A DNA stretch of 64,000 nucleotides from Phialocephala subalpina (taxonomy: Eukaryota; Ascomycota; Leotiomycetes; Helotiales; Mollisiaceae): the NCBI GenBank assembly GCA_900073065.1, contig FJOG01000024.1:64721-128720 (forward strand), in the 5' to 3' direction. Position numbers and translations under genes: made by a program. Position 1 is the stretch's first letter. Each line of letters opens with the position of its first letter. The notes beneath the pieces are model-generated. The model worked only from the letters and a program-made list of their open reading frames with translations. It was not told the origin of the DNA and ran no database searches. Positions 22,388-34,617 of the stretch are shown piece after piece.

Positions 22388-25300
22388 GAAGTGTTTGATT
22401 GGAGGAGACGAGAGGAAAATGTGCGGCGAAGCTGCGAGTTCGGAGGGGCCGCACCATATGATTGATTGTGCTGCTTAAATTGCTTTGATGCGGAATGGAA
22501 TTTGGCATGGTATGTTTGGGAATGAAAGAGAGGACTGGATACCCTTGGAGTGAATGGCCGGCGTTCGGGCAGTGTGGAAGGATACACAAGCAGCAACAGC
22601 GATGCAATGCATGGATGGAGTTCTCAAGAAATGAGGAAAGTCAAAACTTAGTTATTCCTAATCTACCTATTTGGAATCAACAGAACCTAGTTTCTCTCAT
22701 AAACCCAAAAGTGAGAATAAACTATCACTTCAGACATCTGACCTCAGTTCACCCCGCACTTGAATCCAGCCACAAGCGGGGAATGAAGATTTGATAAATG
22801 ATAATTGAAGGAAGCCACGCACTAGCCACCTCGTACCCCGCATCCAAGCGAAAAACAACGGAAAACAGATGCGGAGATCGAGAGTTCGACGTGAGATCAC
22901 AGCACGGTGCAGATTTGAAACCGTACCTCCGCGCCACACCACGATCCCGTGTCATTTCTTCATCACATCATACTCTCATACTCCTAGGTCATTACTACTG
23001 TAATGAACCTGGTAGTACCGAAAGCCCGGATATCAGTCTCAACAGAATACATCTACATCGGCAGCTGCTGCCGAGAGCCGCTTCATCTTCGAGCCGTGAA
23101 GGCAAACGTAGCTGGAGTCATGTGCTTGCTGAATCGAGAGTTCAAGGGTGAGAGCAATAGGGAAGGGAAGGAGAACGTCTTTGCTGTCAACTTGTCAAGA
23201 GAAGATTCTATACCGGGAACACGCTCGTATCCAAAGGCTTCGGGAGAGACCCAAGCGGAGACTTTCAGTTTGACTGACAGGACTTAGAATGGAACAACGG
23301 AATGGAAGGATGACAGGAACAACAAATCTCCTGTCGGGAGGAGGCTTAAGCCCAGGAATCCGAGTATCTGGTCTTTCCGTTTGAAAGATTGGAATTTGGA
23401 CGGGTAGCTGCAACGAATAACGAATGCCGCCGAAGACGGATCGAGGCGTGTATGGGAAGTAGCGGAAGCTGGGTCCTGGGAAGAAGGGGGAGGAACTCCT
23501 CTGATATGGAAGAAAGTTGGGAGGCAGGTGCCCGTGTATCGAGAACTCATGTTTGCAGTATTCTGCTCGCGCAAAGACATGCCAGCGTGCAAAATTACAT
23601 GTATACTGGGAATTACCTTGAGAAGAAAATTCATAGGACAATGGAAGAGCAACAACTTTGTACGATGACAAGTCATCACCCGTGATGCTCGACTCCGGAG
23701 CCGGAAATATTTTCTCAGAGATACCAGGCACTACCATGGCATTGTTCGACGACACTTCATCGTGTGCGGCTCTCCTAGACAACCAGATGTCGAGTAACAG
23801 ACGGACATCATGCACTCGCAATACGGAAGATAATGTCGTGGACCCTCACACAGCCAGATGTGGAGTGACCATCGGTCCATAACACATGCGCTTAGAACGA
23901 AAGAGGAATGAATATATGAAAGCAAAACACTCATCTGCAGGCGCTTCGGACCTGCAGATGACTGCAGCATGCAAAGAAAATCTAGGCCGCTCCACGATCC
24001 CGAGGGAACGGATTTCTATGTTGCTAGTGCCCGTTTCTTCGAACGGAAGCGTATGATTTGAATGCAGTCCACCGTCAATATCGCATTGGCGTCATCATGG
24101 CATACATGAAGTGATTTAGTTGACTTGATTGTCGCAAGCGATCTGCTCGAGCGGTGTGAGTTAAGTTGTCCGTCTGCAGTGGCCACGAGGACAAGCCGAG
24201 ACCGGCGAGTGTACGTGATACGAAAGACGACACTAGGATATGTTGGCAGTAACAAAGTTCTGTGGTATTGCGAGGTTGGAGTTGCACTGCTCTCCCTCCG
24301 ATTTCCATGCAGTGGAACTGAATGCCTGCGCACTCGTGGCAGACGCGTGATCGCTCAGGTCGTTGAAAATGACAGGGGAGAAAACCAAAGCAGTATTGGG
24401 TCACGAGACGATGGACCCTGGCTTGATGTTCCAGTTGGCTGGGAGCTGAAGGAATTACCCTCCGAACCGCTGTCACACAAGATCGTCGGCGTGGTTGCAC
24501 TGCAGCTCGGGCTTCGCTTTATTCCAGCCCTGCGGTTCGGCTTGATGATGCTTGTCTCCTCATGAAATATTGGCAATACCAAATATGTGCTGGACTTACA
24601 TGTTCAAAGAAGAAGAAAAAACCAGTCCCTCCCCGCCTGAATGAAGGTGGGTAGAGCACTGCGATAATTTATCGACAAAGGATCAGCATTTAGAGTTTGC
24701 TTTTGTCGGGTCGGCCAAGGGTGGTCTCAATCGAGGCGGCGGTGGATCATTGAATCGGGAACAGCAAGTTCTGCATAGGACGCCGGATTTCGATTTCGCG
24801 GACCGAGGAGGATTGGGCTCCCGGCTATTGGAACTGCTTTTTCTGTTGGAGCGCAATCCGTGCATTCGAATTTCCCAGCAACGTAATGCTTACGAACACA
24901 GAATTGTACCAGATCGGACCCGAATCCGAATAGAGCACCTAAGACAAGATCTCGAGAATTGAGACCAAAGCCGACCGAACTCGGATCCCTCGTGACGAGT
25001 CTCGGCCTCTGGAGGGATTTGCAAGGTCCCGTTTCGATTGAAAGATCCCACTCCAAGCGACCAAAATGAAACTGCGGCTCCAGGCATTGAACGCAGTGGA
25101 CCTTGGTTCTATTGTTGATGATAAGGAAACGTTTCAGACGATCGTGACAAAAAGAATCATGACGAAAGTGACGAGCTGAAATCAGAAAATGGCGTGTTAG
25201 AACAGATGAATGTGGAGTGAAGGTTGATATACTCAGCCCTGCGGTGTCCTAGGCCGGACAACACCAAAATGTGCGTGCGCGATGTACTCAGCACCTTCAA

Positions 25301-26891
25301 TACCAGAAATAACTCGAGACGCCAATCCGAACGGCATCCACACAAAAACGCGACGAAGTATTCTCTTCTAGTATGTGCTTCCAATTGTCTTGCGGGTTTG
25401 TTAGTAGATGTAGCAATGCCGACGAGCTCAGAAATGGAAATGTGATGTATCGTTTCCAGAGTGAGATTGTGGGTCGCCTAGCGCCTTGCTCTGTCCCAGT
25501 ACCATGAACACCCACTGCCTGGATCATCCTATTGGAGATCTAAGGATCGCCTGTGCATGGTGGAGCCCAGAACACGAATTCAAGCTGGAGGAAACGATGT
25601 GACTCGGGAACGCATCCAACGAATGAAAGAACATGCAGAGGGAATCTCTCAGATCTGCTGAATATGGGTTGCGAACCCTCCGACAGCCAACAATGACCCC
25701 TTCTCCATTATTGCCCTGATATTTGTTGCAACGTACGTAACTGTTGTCCAAGTATCCAAGTCGCTCGAAACCTTAATTGAACCAAGTGCAGTTTGGTTTG
25801 GGTGCCGCTTTTGCGATTTCGGCAGTACCCCCCTAAAACAGATTGATGAGGATTCCGAGTCGGAAAGCTTGTAGCGCAAGGTCAGAAGAAGCAAGTTCCT
25901 CTACGGAGGTAAGCACACTGAAGGATGTGATCAAAGCGCGCATGAAGTGGCCGCCCAACCCCAGCCGAAGACGGACTGATGTCCGTTATCAGACCTTTCT
26001 GGCCTTAGACGAGGGTCTTGATAAAGAAAGTTTCGTATCTTACTGCAGTTTTTGTCACTGCCGACTGCATCCTCCACAAGCCGCTTGGAGCTTTTCTCTG
26101 TACGGAAAAACTCTCAATTCCAGTATGCGATGCGATTGCCCCACGGATGTCGTCCGTAGCTCCACGCGCTTCCGCTTAAAAAGCCTGGTCCCTGTAACGA
26201 AGCGGCTCGAAATGACTGGCCGCTCTCAATGGCTGATTTTCCGCGTGTGCCTGGGTCGTTGAGCCTTGTCATACATTACACAAACCATGCCAAAAGTTGA
26301 GCTGCCGATGTTGATCATCTTTTGAAGCACGCCACGGTGGTGATCCTGCTAAATATTGTGACGTATCAAACCTCCTCCCGGTCGTTGACCGATGATTCGC
26401 TGCCTTGGACCTCCAAACAAACCTCCAAGCAATTATTCCAGGATAGTCATCACACAATCCTTGTATATAATAGCCGGTTGACTGCGTCCGCGGTGCCGCA
26501 CCTATCCAGATAGATGGACATCTTGCTGCTCCACTCTCCTGCATCTCGGCTTACTGAATATGAGAGTGATTCAACTTCCACTTGGTACGCTCAACATCTT
26601 CTAGACTTCCCGTCCAAGTAGCTTTTGAGAGGCTTCGATCCACGTAGAGTTTCACGCCGACCGGGAACCTTACTACTAGGTCGCATTGGAGTAAGTGGGT
26701 GCTCGCAGACGGAAAGGTCCATAGCGCTGTGTTCAATCTCAATGCTAATTGAATTTCAGAGAAACGCAAAGTCAGGCGATAAGTGTCTAGGCGATCCAAA
26801 GGTCGGCAGGTTCTACGGGCCGCCCCAACTCTCTCCTGAAGTTGAAGTTGAAAAAAAAAAGTATAAAGACGTCCAACCCATCTTCATCTTC
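22388..26891. other. gene-poor stretch, no supported gene
   Basis: About 4.5 kb in which I could not assemble any convincing gene on either strand. Open frames of up to ~208 codons occur but show no domain, biased codon use or splice-linked continuation. It may contain regulatory or non-coding transcripts or decayed sequence. No terminal repeats were spotted by eye. Confidence 0.4.
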
Positions 26892-27619
26892 CTAGGCAGT
26901 ATCGACACGCAGCTCAACACGTTCGTTCTCCTCATTCTCAAAGTTCAAGAAATCTTCACTGTACCGTCTCCAAATCAACAAACCAGCAGGCTTCAGACTC
27001 CATTCCGCAAACTCAATCATGGCTTGCAATTCGAAACTCGAAGGTGTCAAAGGGTCTGAGAGTGGGCGACTGACACATTCCCACAATGCCTTGCCACCTG
27101 CCCCCAATCCAAGTGTGAAATACGCTCCTGTAAGCGACGACTTCCTTCTCCGCATCTCACAATCCTGAATGTTGACAAAGTCGCAGATGACAGGTGTCAG
27201 ATGTCCTACTTGCGCTGGCAATGGGCAGGAAGTCTGGGTCATCCCTGGAAGGGCTTGTGCATACTGTGGTACGCACTGCTAGACTGGCAGTATGAAACAC
27301 CTTTCTCATGGAACGCAAACAGAAATTGACAGACATCGCAGGCACAAAATTTCAAATTGCGAGACTCAAAATTCAGCGTCTGAGGAGATCCAGCACCTAA
27401 AGGATTTGAAAGAACATCTGGAGGCCCAAGGAGAATGGAGTTCAAGGCTGGCGTATGGAGATTGAAAGCATCAATACGCGGTGGCGAATGTCCCTGCGGT
27501 TGGGGTTTGATGAGGAGACAAAAGTTTGGGTAGGGAATTGTGTTTCTAAAACGATAACGATCAGTACACTATAGACATTACATACACGCAACTGCAACTT
27601 ACCTTTCATTTGCCGTCAT
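26892..27619 (-). CDS. hypothetical protein, three exons
   Basis: Exons 27619-27603 (17 nt, encoding MTANE plus two bases), 27545-27301 and 27244-26892, with introns of 57 and 56 nt, join in phase to 204 residues. Evidence for a real gene: two well-formed introns (gtaagt and gtgttt donors) remove stop codons and link three frames of consistent protein-like sequence. Visible features are a Cys motif (LKFCACDVCQFLF), a central LGLGAGGKALW segment and an acidic C-terminus. There is no signal peptide or clear transmembrane helix. I do not recognise the family. Gene-poor DNA flanks it on both sides. Confidence 0.6.
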
Positions 27620-29982
27620 TTCTCATTTGAGGCCACTGGCACCGTGTTTCCAGGGAGTGTGTACCAATGGAAGTCCTAATCATGCAACGTGGCAACGAGC
27701 GAAGACCCGCTCCATCCACGATGGCCACACAACGTTGACATCGAGGTTGGACTGAGCCGAAGAAGTACTAAATGATCAGAAAGGAACGGTTGATGCTTAG
27801 AACCAAATCAAGAGGATTACTGCCGCAGGAGAAGGCGCGCCTTTTTGGGGACGAGAACGCGCAGGAAAGAAAAGTGGCTGTTGAAGGCACTCATTTCATA
27901 AGTTCTTCTGGCGCTTCCGTCTTTATATGTTTTGATCCAAACGAGGTGCCTAAATCCGACTGCGCCTGGGCCGATCGGGCGTATGATGTCTTACCCACGT
28001 CAGGTTCGAGAGGTCCAGGACCGGGATACGAATTCAGGGTCCTTCCGAGGGAACGAATGAGGTCGCCGAGGCGATCTTGGGTGATACAGTTCTCCCACTA
28101 TATTGTTCAGGGTGAGTCTTCCGTGGTCGAGTGTGGTGGCACAAGGCCGATGCAGCAGGGGCAACGGCCAGGCGGAGAATTGACAGCTCACACAGGACGT
28201 GATGGAGGGTGCTCCGAAAGACAACCTCGGGTTACGCAGAGTCTCTCGTGGCTAATAGCACATCGGCGTCGAACATGGGGTCCTGCAAGTCCGACCCTTT
28301 TCGAAAAATCAAAAACTAGGGGAAGGACAAGCGCGCCACGGAAGGCGTCTGGGCGGCTAAACAACCTTTATCGAGGTAAGAAGAGCCAGTGAATCTCGGG
28401 GTCCAGTGACGCTTGAATCCATGGAGTGATGCCCGTCTTGTACGAGCGCAAAACACGCGATTGGGCTCTCAATTGATGGTTGAAAGAAGAAGAGCAACGA
28501 AGGATGACTCGGTGGCAGGAGAACGCATCTCCTGATAGAAATAAGATCAATTCGCGGTGACATCGAGTTACAAGACCAGAAAGAGGTCGCAAGAGATGAG
28601 GAATTGTGAGAATTGACAAGTAGAGTGCAGGTAGGCGCGTATAGGGGGGAAAGCAGGTACGAAGATAAGAAAGGAAAGAGAAAGTCGAAGCAAGAAAAGT
28701 TGAATGGCGCTTGAGTTTTCTCGGCCAGTTTTCGGGAACCGAGATTAGACACACGTGATGCTCACTAAATCTCAAAATCTAGCATCGCAAAGAAGGGTGA
28801 ACCGTTCTCATCAAACATCGATATCGTCTCTAGCGAGATACCATCGAGATAGTTTCGATGATCTAAGCTAGTGCGTTGGGGCGGCATAGGATGCGTGCGA
28901 AAAGTACTTTCAATTTCTGTGATTTTAATTGTTGAGGCCATATCGGTACCTTCTTGTCACACGATTATTCGCCGCGTGTAGGCAAGTATTCACGATGAGC
29001 AAGACCAGCGGATATGGTCCGAAGCCATTGCTTTTTCTATAAACTACCCTCAAGTGAAAATTTACAGGCAGAGAGAGGTACTTGCGCTGCGAACAGTCTC
29101 CCACGTGACTCAAGTTCTTGATGAGAGGTGCCAAGAAGGCTACGCCAGAGGAGCCAAGAGCTTCATTCCTAGAAAACATGTTACCAATATCTGATTTGTA
29201 TCGTTACATGCTACCATTTAGCTCTCATCGAGTATCAGTTGTCCTCGAGTGTGACTCTGTGACTGTCTGTCTTCGGCATTCCCAACTGTAATGAGGTTGT
29301 ATCAAGCTTTTATTTTCCGGCTCGTGTGCGGTACTCTACGCCTACCGCGGTCGATCAATACGATGTGTACATATTTTATCTGATCCTGTTTATTTTGTTC
29401 AGCCGCAGGTACGCGACCAACGGTTCTGGGGTACAAATCTGCTCGCTAACGACATTGTAGCCTTAGTAGCGCAATGCCAATTCAATAAACCAAGGAGGCA
29501 ATGTTGCAGAGGAACAAGGACAACATTATTTCTATTCACTGTTCATGTCAGATAAATCCAATGTGCGCTCGAATCGGTGCGGTGCCATCCCACAAATATC
29601 GTTTTGTGACTTGTGTACAATAGCGTGCCCGAAGAACTTTTTGCCAGCCCCCAGAATGTCTGTATGAGTCTATCCAAGCCTTCAATCTCCACACTTCAGA
29701 TATCTACAGCCATGTATCGTTGCAATTATTGTCTTTGGCTTTTTCGTCCAAGAACTCAAGGAGGATTGTGGCGAGATCCTCTAATGGAAGGTGACCTTAG
29801 TCAAGATAGAATTCGGCGGTTTTTATCAGATTGATGGAGCCGAAATGGGACAATGGCTCTTCAGAGCACATTCCGCCCCTCTTTCCATAAAACACTCCTC
29901 ACTCCCCAGGAGTCCAGAAATCATCAACTCACCTCATCTCAGAACCCGGAGAGCACCGGATCTCCAAGTAATAAACACCAAC
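27620..29982. other. intergenic, no supported gene
   Basis: Contains a 206-codon open frame (27772-28392) of arginine-rich, featureless sequence that I do not accept as a gene. The end near 29983 is the promoter and leader of the small secreted protein. Confidence 0.4.
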
Positions 29983-30686
29983 ATGAAGCCCACAATCCTC
30001 CTCCTTGCTCTCGCCTCTGGCACGATCGAAATTCTCGTCAACAAGAGACTCGACTTTGCCAATCATGCTTGCAAGAATGACGAATGCGCAGACTGTGTGA
30101 CCGGCACCCAAAACGCACTCTCCTCTCTCAAAACCCGTAAGATTTGCCTTCTCATCTTGCTTCTTACGATAGCCTCACACACATGACCTCGCCTCTCACG
30201 CTCAAGAAATTACTGACATTTTACACCTCAGATAGTGTAGACTGCAAGAAATACTTCGAAGTCACGGCTGTCAAGTCTGGCCACTAGTAAGTAGTCTCCT
30301 CTTCTTCAAACGCAAGTCATCTCAACTAACTTTGGTTTAAGTCACTCGACCTTCACATCAACGGCGGTGCCAACCTATAGTACGCCATAGCTTGTATAGA
30401 TCTCAAGGCATACAAGAGTGCTTGCTCGTGCTGGGGCTTCCCCACTACGACGACCAAGACCCATACTCATGGACGCCGTGACCCTGAACCTGTTCATGAT
30501 CGCCATCACCAAAATAAGGCGCATCAAAAACACAAGCCGGAAAGTCGAGATGCTGAACCCGAACCCGAACCCGAACCTGTCCACGACCGTCATCACCAGA
30601 ACAAGGAGCATCACCAGCACGACCATCAATCTAACTTAGGATGGACTTTCGCTGGTGCCAGGAGTATTGTGCAGCATGTCGGCTAA
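29983..30686 (+). CDS. small secreted Cys protein with His/Pro-Glu tail, frame broken
   Basis: Exons 29983-30136, 30232-30286 and from 30342 (gtaaga and gtaagt donors, ctcaactaac branch site). An N-terminal signal peptide (MKPTILLLALASG) is followed by ANHAC-like, CADCVTGTQ and VDCKKYF motifs of a widespread fungal small secreted protein family. In the spliced frame translation stops at 30388-30390 (85 residues). However, from 30381 another frame is open to 30686. It carries the family's next motif (YKSACSCWGFPTTTTKTH) and then a tail with two copies of PEPVHDRHHQNK. Only a short indel near 30378 separates the two frames. Either the gene ends early, an alternative splice skips 30268-30380, or the sequence has an error. 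Function unknown; extracellular. Confidence 0.6.
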
Positions 30687-31244
30687 ACTAGCTTCCTCGA
30701 TTGTCCTGTCAATGCTGGGAGATTGACGGGCTAGTGGTGCAACCCAAGGTTTCTTTCCGAGGCTCTATTTTACTCTTCTCCTTACATCTTTTCTCCTTTT
30801 GATAAACATTATAGATTGATATTGAGATGTCATTTTGGGCCGATATCGGGTTTTCTATACCGATAAAATATCATTCAACACGGTGATACTGAAGACCAAC
30901 CCTGGCCAGAGTAACCTTTCTCCTGGAGGACTTTCAAAGTCCGAGCACTTCTTGCTATGTTCAGTGCTAAACCACATATGAATCTCTTTTTCACCATCTC
31001 ACGCTCAAAGGAGATATTTCTCAAGTCCTTTTCTGAAACTTCAAGTTCTTTCCATCGACTTCGATGCTGCAATATCGGAAGTCACGTGTAAACATTCGCC
31101 ACCTCCACTCGATGAGGTTCCCTATGACGTTAGCCTAAAAGCAAGGCATATATCAACATCTGACATTCTCTACTTTCTCTCCTTTCCAAAATCGGCTCAA
31201 ATCCACTCATAAAACACGACCAAGACGTCAACCCATCACACAGA
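30687..31244. other. intergenic, promoter of small acidic protein
   Basis: No supported gene. A catatatc box lies ~95 bp before the ATG at 31245 and is followed by a CT-rich initiator-like stretch and an A/C-rich leader. Confidence 0.5.
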
Positions 31245-31595
31245 ATGTCTTCAAACTTCTCATTCAGCTATTCCTCATCCTCCTACTCCTCCTCAAGCAG
31301 TACCAGAAACGGCCAGCGCTCAGGTCAAGCTTACCACCAAACCACGCAATCAAATCCACAAGGCACAACAATCAACACCCGCTCCCAAAATCTCGGCGAG
31401 CCCATGATTACAGAAACGAGACGTTACGATTCGGAAGGAAAACAGATCTTGGAGGATGGAAGAACGCTTGGAAATGGAGGACGTGGCAATGTGGATCGGA
31501 GGATTGAGGATGTGAGTGATGATCAAAAGGAGAGGGATAGAAAGTATGAAGAGAGGATGGAGGATGAGTATGCTAAGCGGGAGGGTGGAGCGTGA
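31245..31595 (+). CDS. conserved fungal small Ser-rich/acidic protein
   Basis: Single exon, 116 residues. The N-terminus is a Ser/Tyr/Phe-rich run (MSSNFSFSYSSSSYSSSS). The middle is polar with Gln/Asn/Thr. The C-terminus is a highly charged conserved tail (EERMEDEYAKREGGA) preceded by RRIEDVSDDQKERDRKY. I recognise this arrangement as a common filamentous-fungal protein of unknown function. It has no signal peptide or fixed domain and is predicted to be intrinsically disordered. The start is the first ATG after a TATA-like box and leader. It converges on the WSC gene, which ends 83 bp away. Confidence 0.85.
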   Translation: MSSNFSFSYSSSSYSSSSSTRNGQRSGQAYHQTTQSNPQGTTINTRSQNLGEPMITETRRYDSEGKQILEDGRTLGNGGRGNVDRRIEDVSDDQKERDRKYEERMEDEYAKREGGA

Positions 31596-31677
31596 GAGTT
31601 GAGGTACGGTTTTGATCAATTTTTCGGGAACATTAATTGTACCTAATTGGAAAGGTAACCACCTAAATTAAAGGTTC

Positions 31678-34053
31678 TCAAGCAAGGACATAATATGCGA
31701 TCGCACCAGCACCTCCACAGAGCTCAGTTAGGTTTCCTGTACAGACCATATTGCACGATGAATCGGAAAGCAAAGTTGCACCAGATGCCGCGAACACTGT
31801 GCTTTCTCCGCAGACTATCACATGTTAGTGTCAAAGTTTTTTTTTGCACCTTCGAGTACTCACAGCATTGCTTGCTATATTCTGTTCCTCCAGCATCATA
31901 TCCCAACGCGTAGCATTGTCCAAGACAATACTCAGCCGTCATCGAAGTCAAGGACTCAATCTCGACCCCACTTGCACCAACGTCTCGATTTCCATCGATG
32001 TCCGTGAAACACCCTTGGTACACCCAAGACTCATTGAATCCAGTCTTCTTGATGCTCGGCACAGGAGCTGCTTGCGGAGTAGAAGAAGAGTACAAGCTAA
32101 GTAGATTTGGACCCCCGCATACCTCAGCACCATTCCCAGAGCAAGTCATGGCACAGTTTGTGTCGGCCGAGGAAAGACTACCACCGTTTTCGATATAGTT
32201 GTCGCAAAAGCATTGTGAGCTATATTCTAGACCTGCAATGGAGAAGTTCAAGCTCGAGCAGGTGTTGATACAAGATTCGATAGTGTTGGTGGAGGAGTCG
32301 GGCTGCTGATTAGCGAGAATACGACCATTGGCACCATCAATCCAGCAGCCACTGTAGGACCAACCTGTTGGGAGATCTGCAGGAGCAGAGGTGGATGGGG
32401 TTGGTGCAGATGTCGATACTGTTGAGGAAGTTGATGACGTTGTGCTGGATGGCACTGAAGTTGAAGAGGACGGAACAGACACAGTTCCGTTGGCATTGAT
32501 GTACTCATACATCGAGAGTCTCGAGTTCCCACCGCATATTTGGGCAGCATTCCCATCACAAGTCCAGGTACATCCTGCGTTCCCGTCAGGCGCCACGGTA
32601 CCTCCGTTCGAGAACTCGTTTCCGCAATGGCATTCATTGTGGTACTCCATTCCAGCGTACACATACCCCGCAGCCTGACAGCTTGCAAGGCACAATTCGA
32701 TAGTCAGCAAGCCGGAATAGGAGCCAACAGTTGTCAAGGTCCGCTCGTATGCCTGATCCGTGTAGCAGCCAAGATATACCCAAGCAGGACCAGCAGCATA
32801 AACATTCAATCGATTTGGCCCTCCGCAAGTCTCTCCTGTGTTTCCACTGCAAGACATATCACACCCAGCTGAGCCGTCAAATGCCTGTCCTTGGTTGTTC
32901 TCGATTCCAGTATCGCAGTAGCATTCATCGCCATATTCCACGCCCGCTATTGTCCAGCCAGCATTGGTACATCCGCTGATGCATTTCTCGACTGTCAGTG
33001 AAGGAATGTTCAATTGGTTTGTGAGAGCACGAGCTCCAACGTTGTCAGTGTAGCATCCAAGTGTAGCCCACGCTGTTGGAAGCGGTATAGTCGTTACCGG
33101 CGTGACAGTGCTCGTTGGCACGACCGAGGATAGAGGTGTAGCTCCTTGATAGCTGTAGAGGTTCATCGCACCTGGCCCACCACAATACTCACTGGAATTC
33201 CCACTGCAAGCCATGTTGCAATTCGACAAGTCTGCAAAGGGTCCTCCGTTGATGTAGCTATTATCACAGTAGCATTGAGACGCGTATTCAGCACCAGCCA
33301 GTGTGTACCCCGCAGCATGGCAAGCATCAACGCACAGTGCGACTGTCATGACTGATGCTCCACCAGTTGTAGCTATTGAATTGGCCAGAGTACGAGTACC
33401 AACCGAATCTGAGTAGCAACCTTCAGAGACCCAGCCATCGGGTCCTGGGTTGGTCGAGACTGCGGCTGGAGGTGGGGCAGGAGTTGCTCCAACGAGATAG
33501 TACAGATTCATCCGGTCTGGACCACCACATGCTTCTGTCGGAGTCTTCGTGCAAGGCATATAACAATCGGTCTCAGGTTCCTGCGTAGCAATTGGATTCA
33601 CGTAGTCGCCACAATCTGGGACAAATGTCAGTGAAAATTGTGTGAAGGACATGAGAAACTTGCAGCATTGTCCACTGTATTCGACGCCAGCAAAAATATG
33701 ACCCAGTTGAATGCATTGGTAGACGCAGTTATCATCATCAACGTGCTCTCCGAAATGGCCTTCTATCGCAAGTGTTCGTGATGATTGGCTGTCTCTGTTT
33801 GGGAAGTGTCAACAAAGATTCTGTGTTCTGAGGACAGAACACCCACGAATAGCATCCCATGTATGCCCAACCATCGAAGTCAGGAGGGTTCAGAGGTTGA
33901 GGTAAAGTGGACCCTTGTCTTCCCTGGATGTTGACGGCACTCACGCAGTTGAACTTGGGAGTATTAGCCTGATCCATAACGCTATCCAACCACACTCACA
34001 AAGGCAATACATGGTAATAGAATGACCGCATGTCGAGGAATCGAATGTCTCAT
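31678..34053 (-). CDS. secreted protein with six WSC domains
   Basis: Exons 34053-34000, 33953-33847, 33794-33664, 33615-31864 and 31814-31678 give 726 residues. A hydrophobic N-terminus (VILLPCIAF, completed by exon 2) acts as signal peptide. Six WSC domains follow, each opening W.y.GCy.D and closing M.C.GN....CGG...l.lY. One Ser/Thr-rich spacer (~30 residues) precedes domain 5. WSC domains are Cys-rich putative carbohydrate binders of wall sensors and secreted lectin-like proteins. There is no C-terminal TM or kinase-like tail, so it is predicted soluble or wall-bound. The intron at 33663-33616 has a GC donor (gcaagt), the others GT. The last exon restores the C-terminal WSC motif (NMVCTGNLTELCGG). 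The first intron is short (46 nt). Confidence 0.85.
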
Positions 34054-34617
34054 GATTCTAGGCAGATCTGAAGCGGGTCCCAAGGTAGGATGCGATAGGG
34101 CAATTGGAGCTTGGCAAGGACCAAGCAAAGGGAGTGGGAGTGAGTGCCATCCTTAAGGAATCTCACGATGCCGAGCTTTAATAACACGGAAGGGCCCAGC
34201 TGCGTCCAATTCACGGCTGAATTTCAAGTCCCTGCGACGTTGTATCGTAGGCGTTGATAAAGACAGATGCAGAGATTCGCCCGTGCCACAGCGAGGCGGC
34301 GTATTGAATGTTTCCAGAAGCATGACCGTTGCCTTCGGGTAAGGGACCGATTTGGCTTAGCGAGGTGAGCTGGCTTGCATGTGGGGAAATAAGCATTCGA
34401 TGCAGCGGTTCTTTGGGGCCGAGCGGGGCTCCTGCAGGGTACAGTGCATACAGATTGAATTATTGGTACGGAGGTCTATTTCAAAAGTGACGGGACTTTA
34501 GCGCGATATCCAGAGAGCGATATAGAAATGACAAAGATATAAATTCAGCGGCTTCAAGGTCTCTGTAGAACCATAATCAAAATAAAACAAAGGAAACAAA
34601 ATAATATAGGTCAAGAT
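34054..34617. other. intergenic, WSC gene promoter
   Basis: No supported gene. 5' flank of the WSC gene and 3' flank of the membrane-protein gene. Confidence 0.5.

Noticed and set aside
23195..23821. 208-codon minus-strand frame
   Set aside because: No domain, no signal peptide and no splice-linked continuation; composition like random frame.
27772..28392. 206-codon plus-strand frame
   Set aside because: Arg/Gly-rich featureless translation without conserved motifs or promoter; likely chance.
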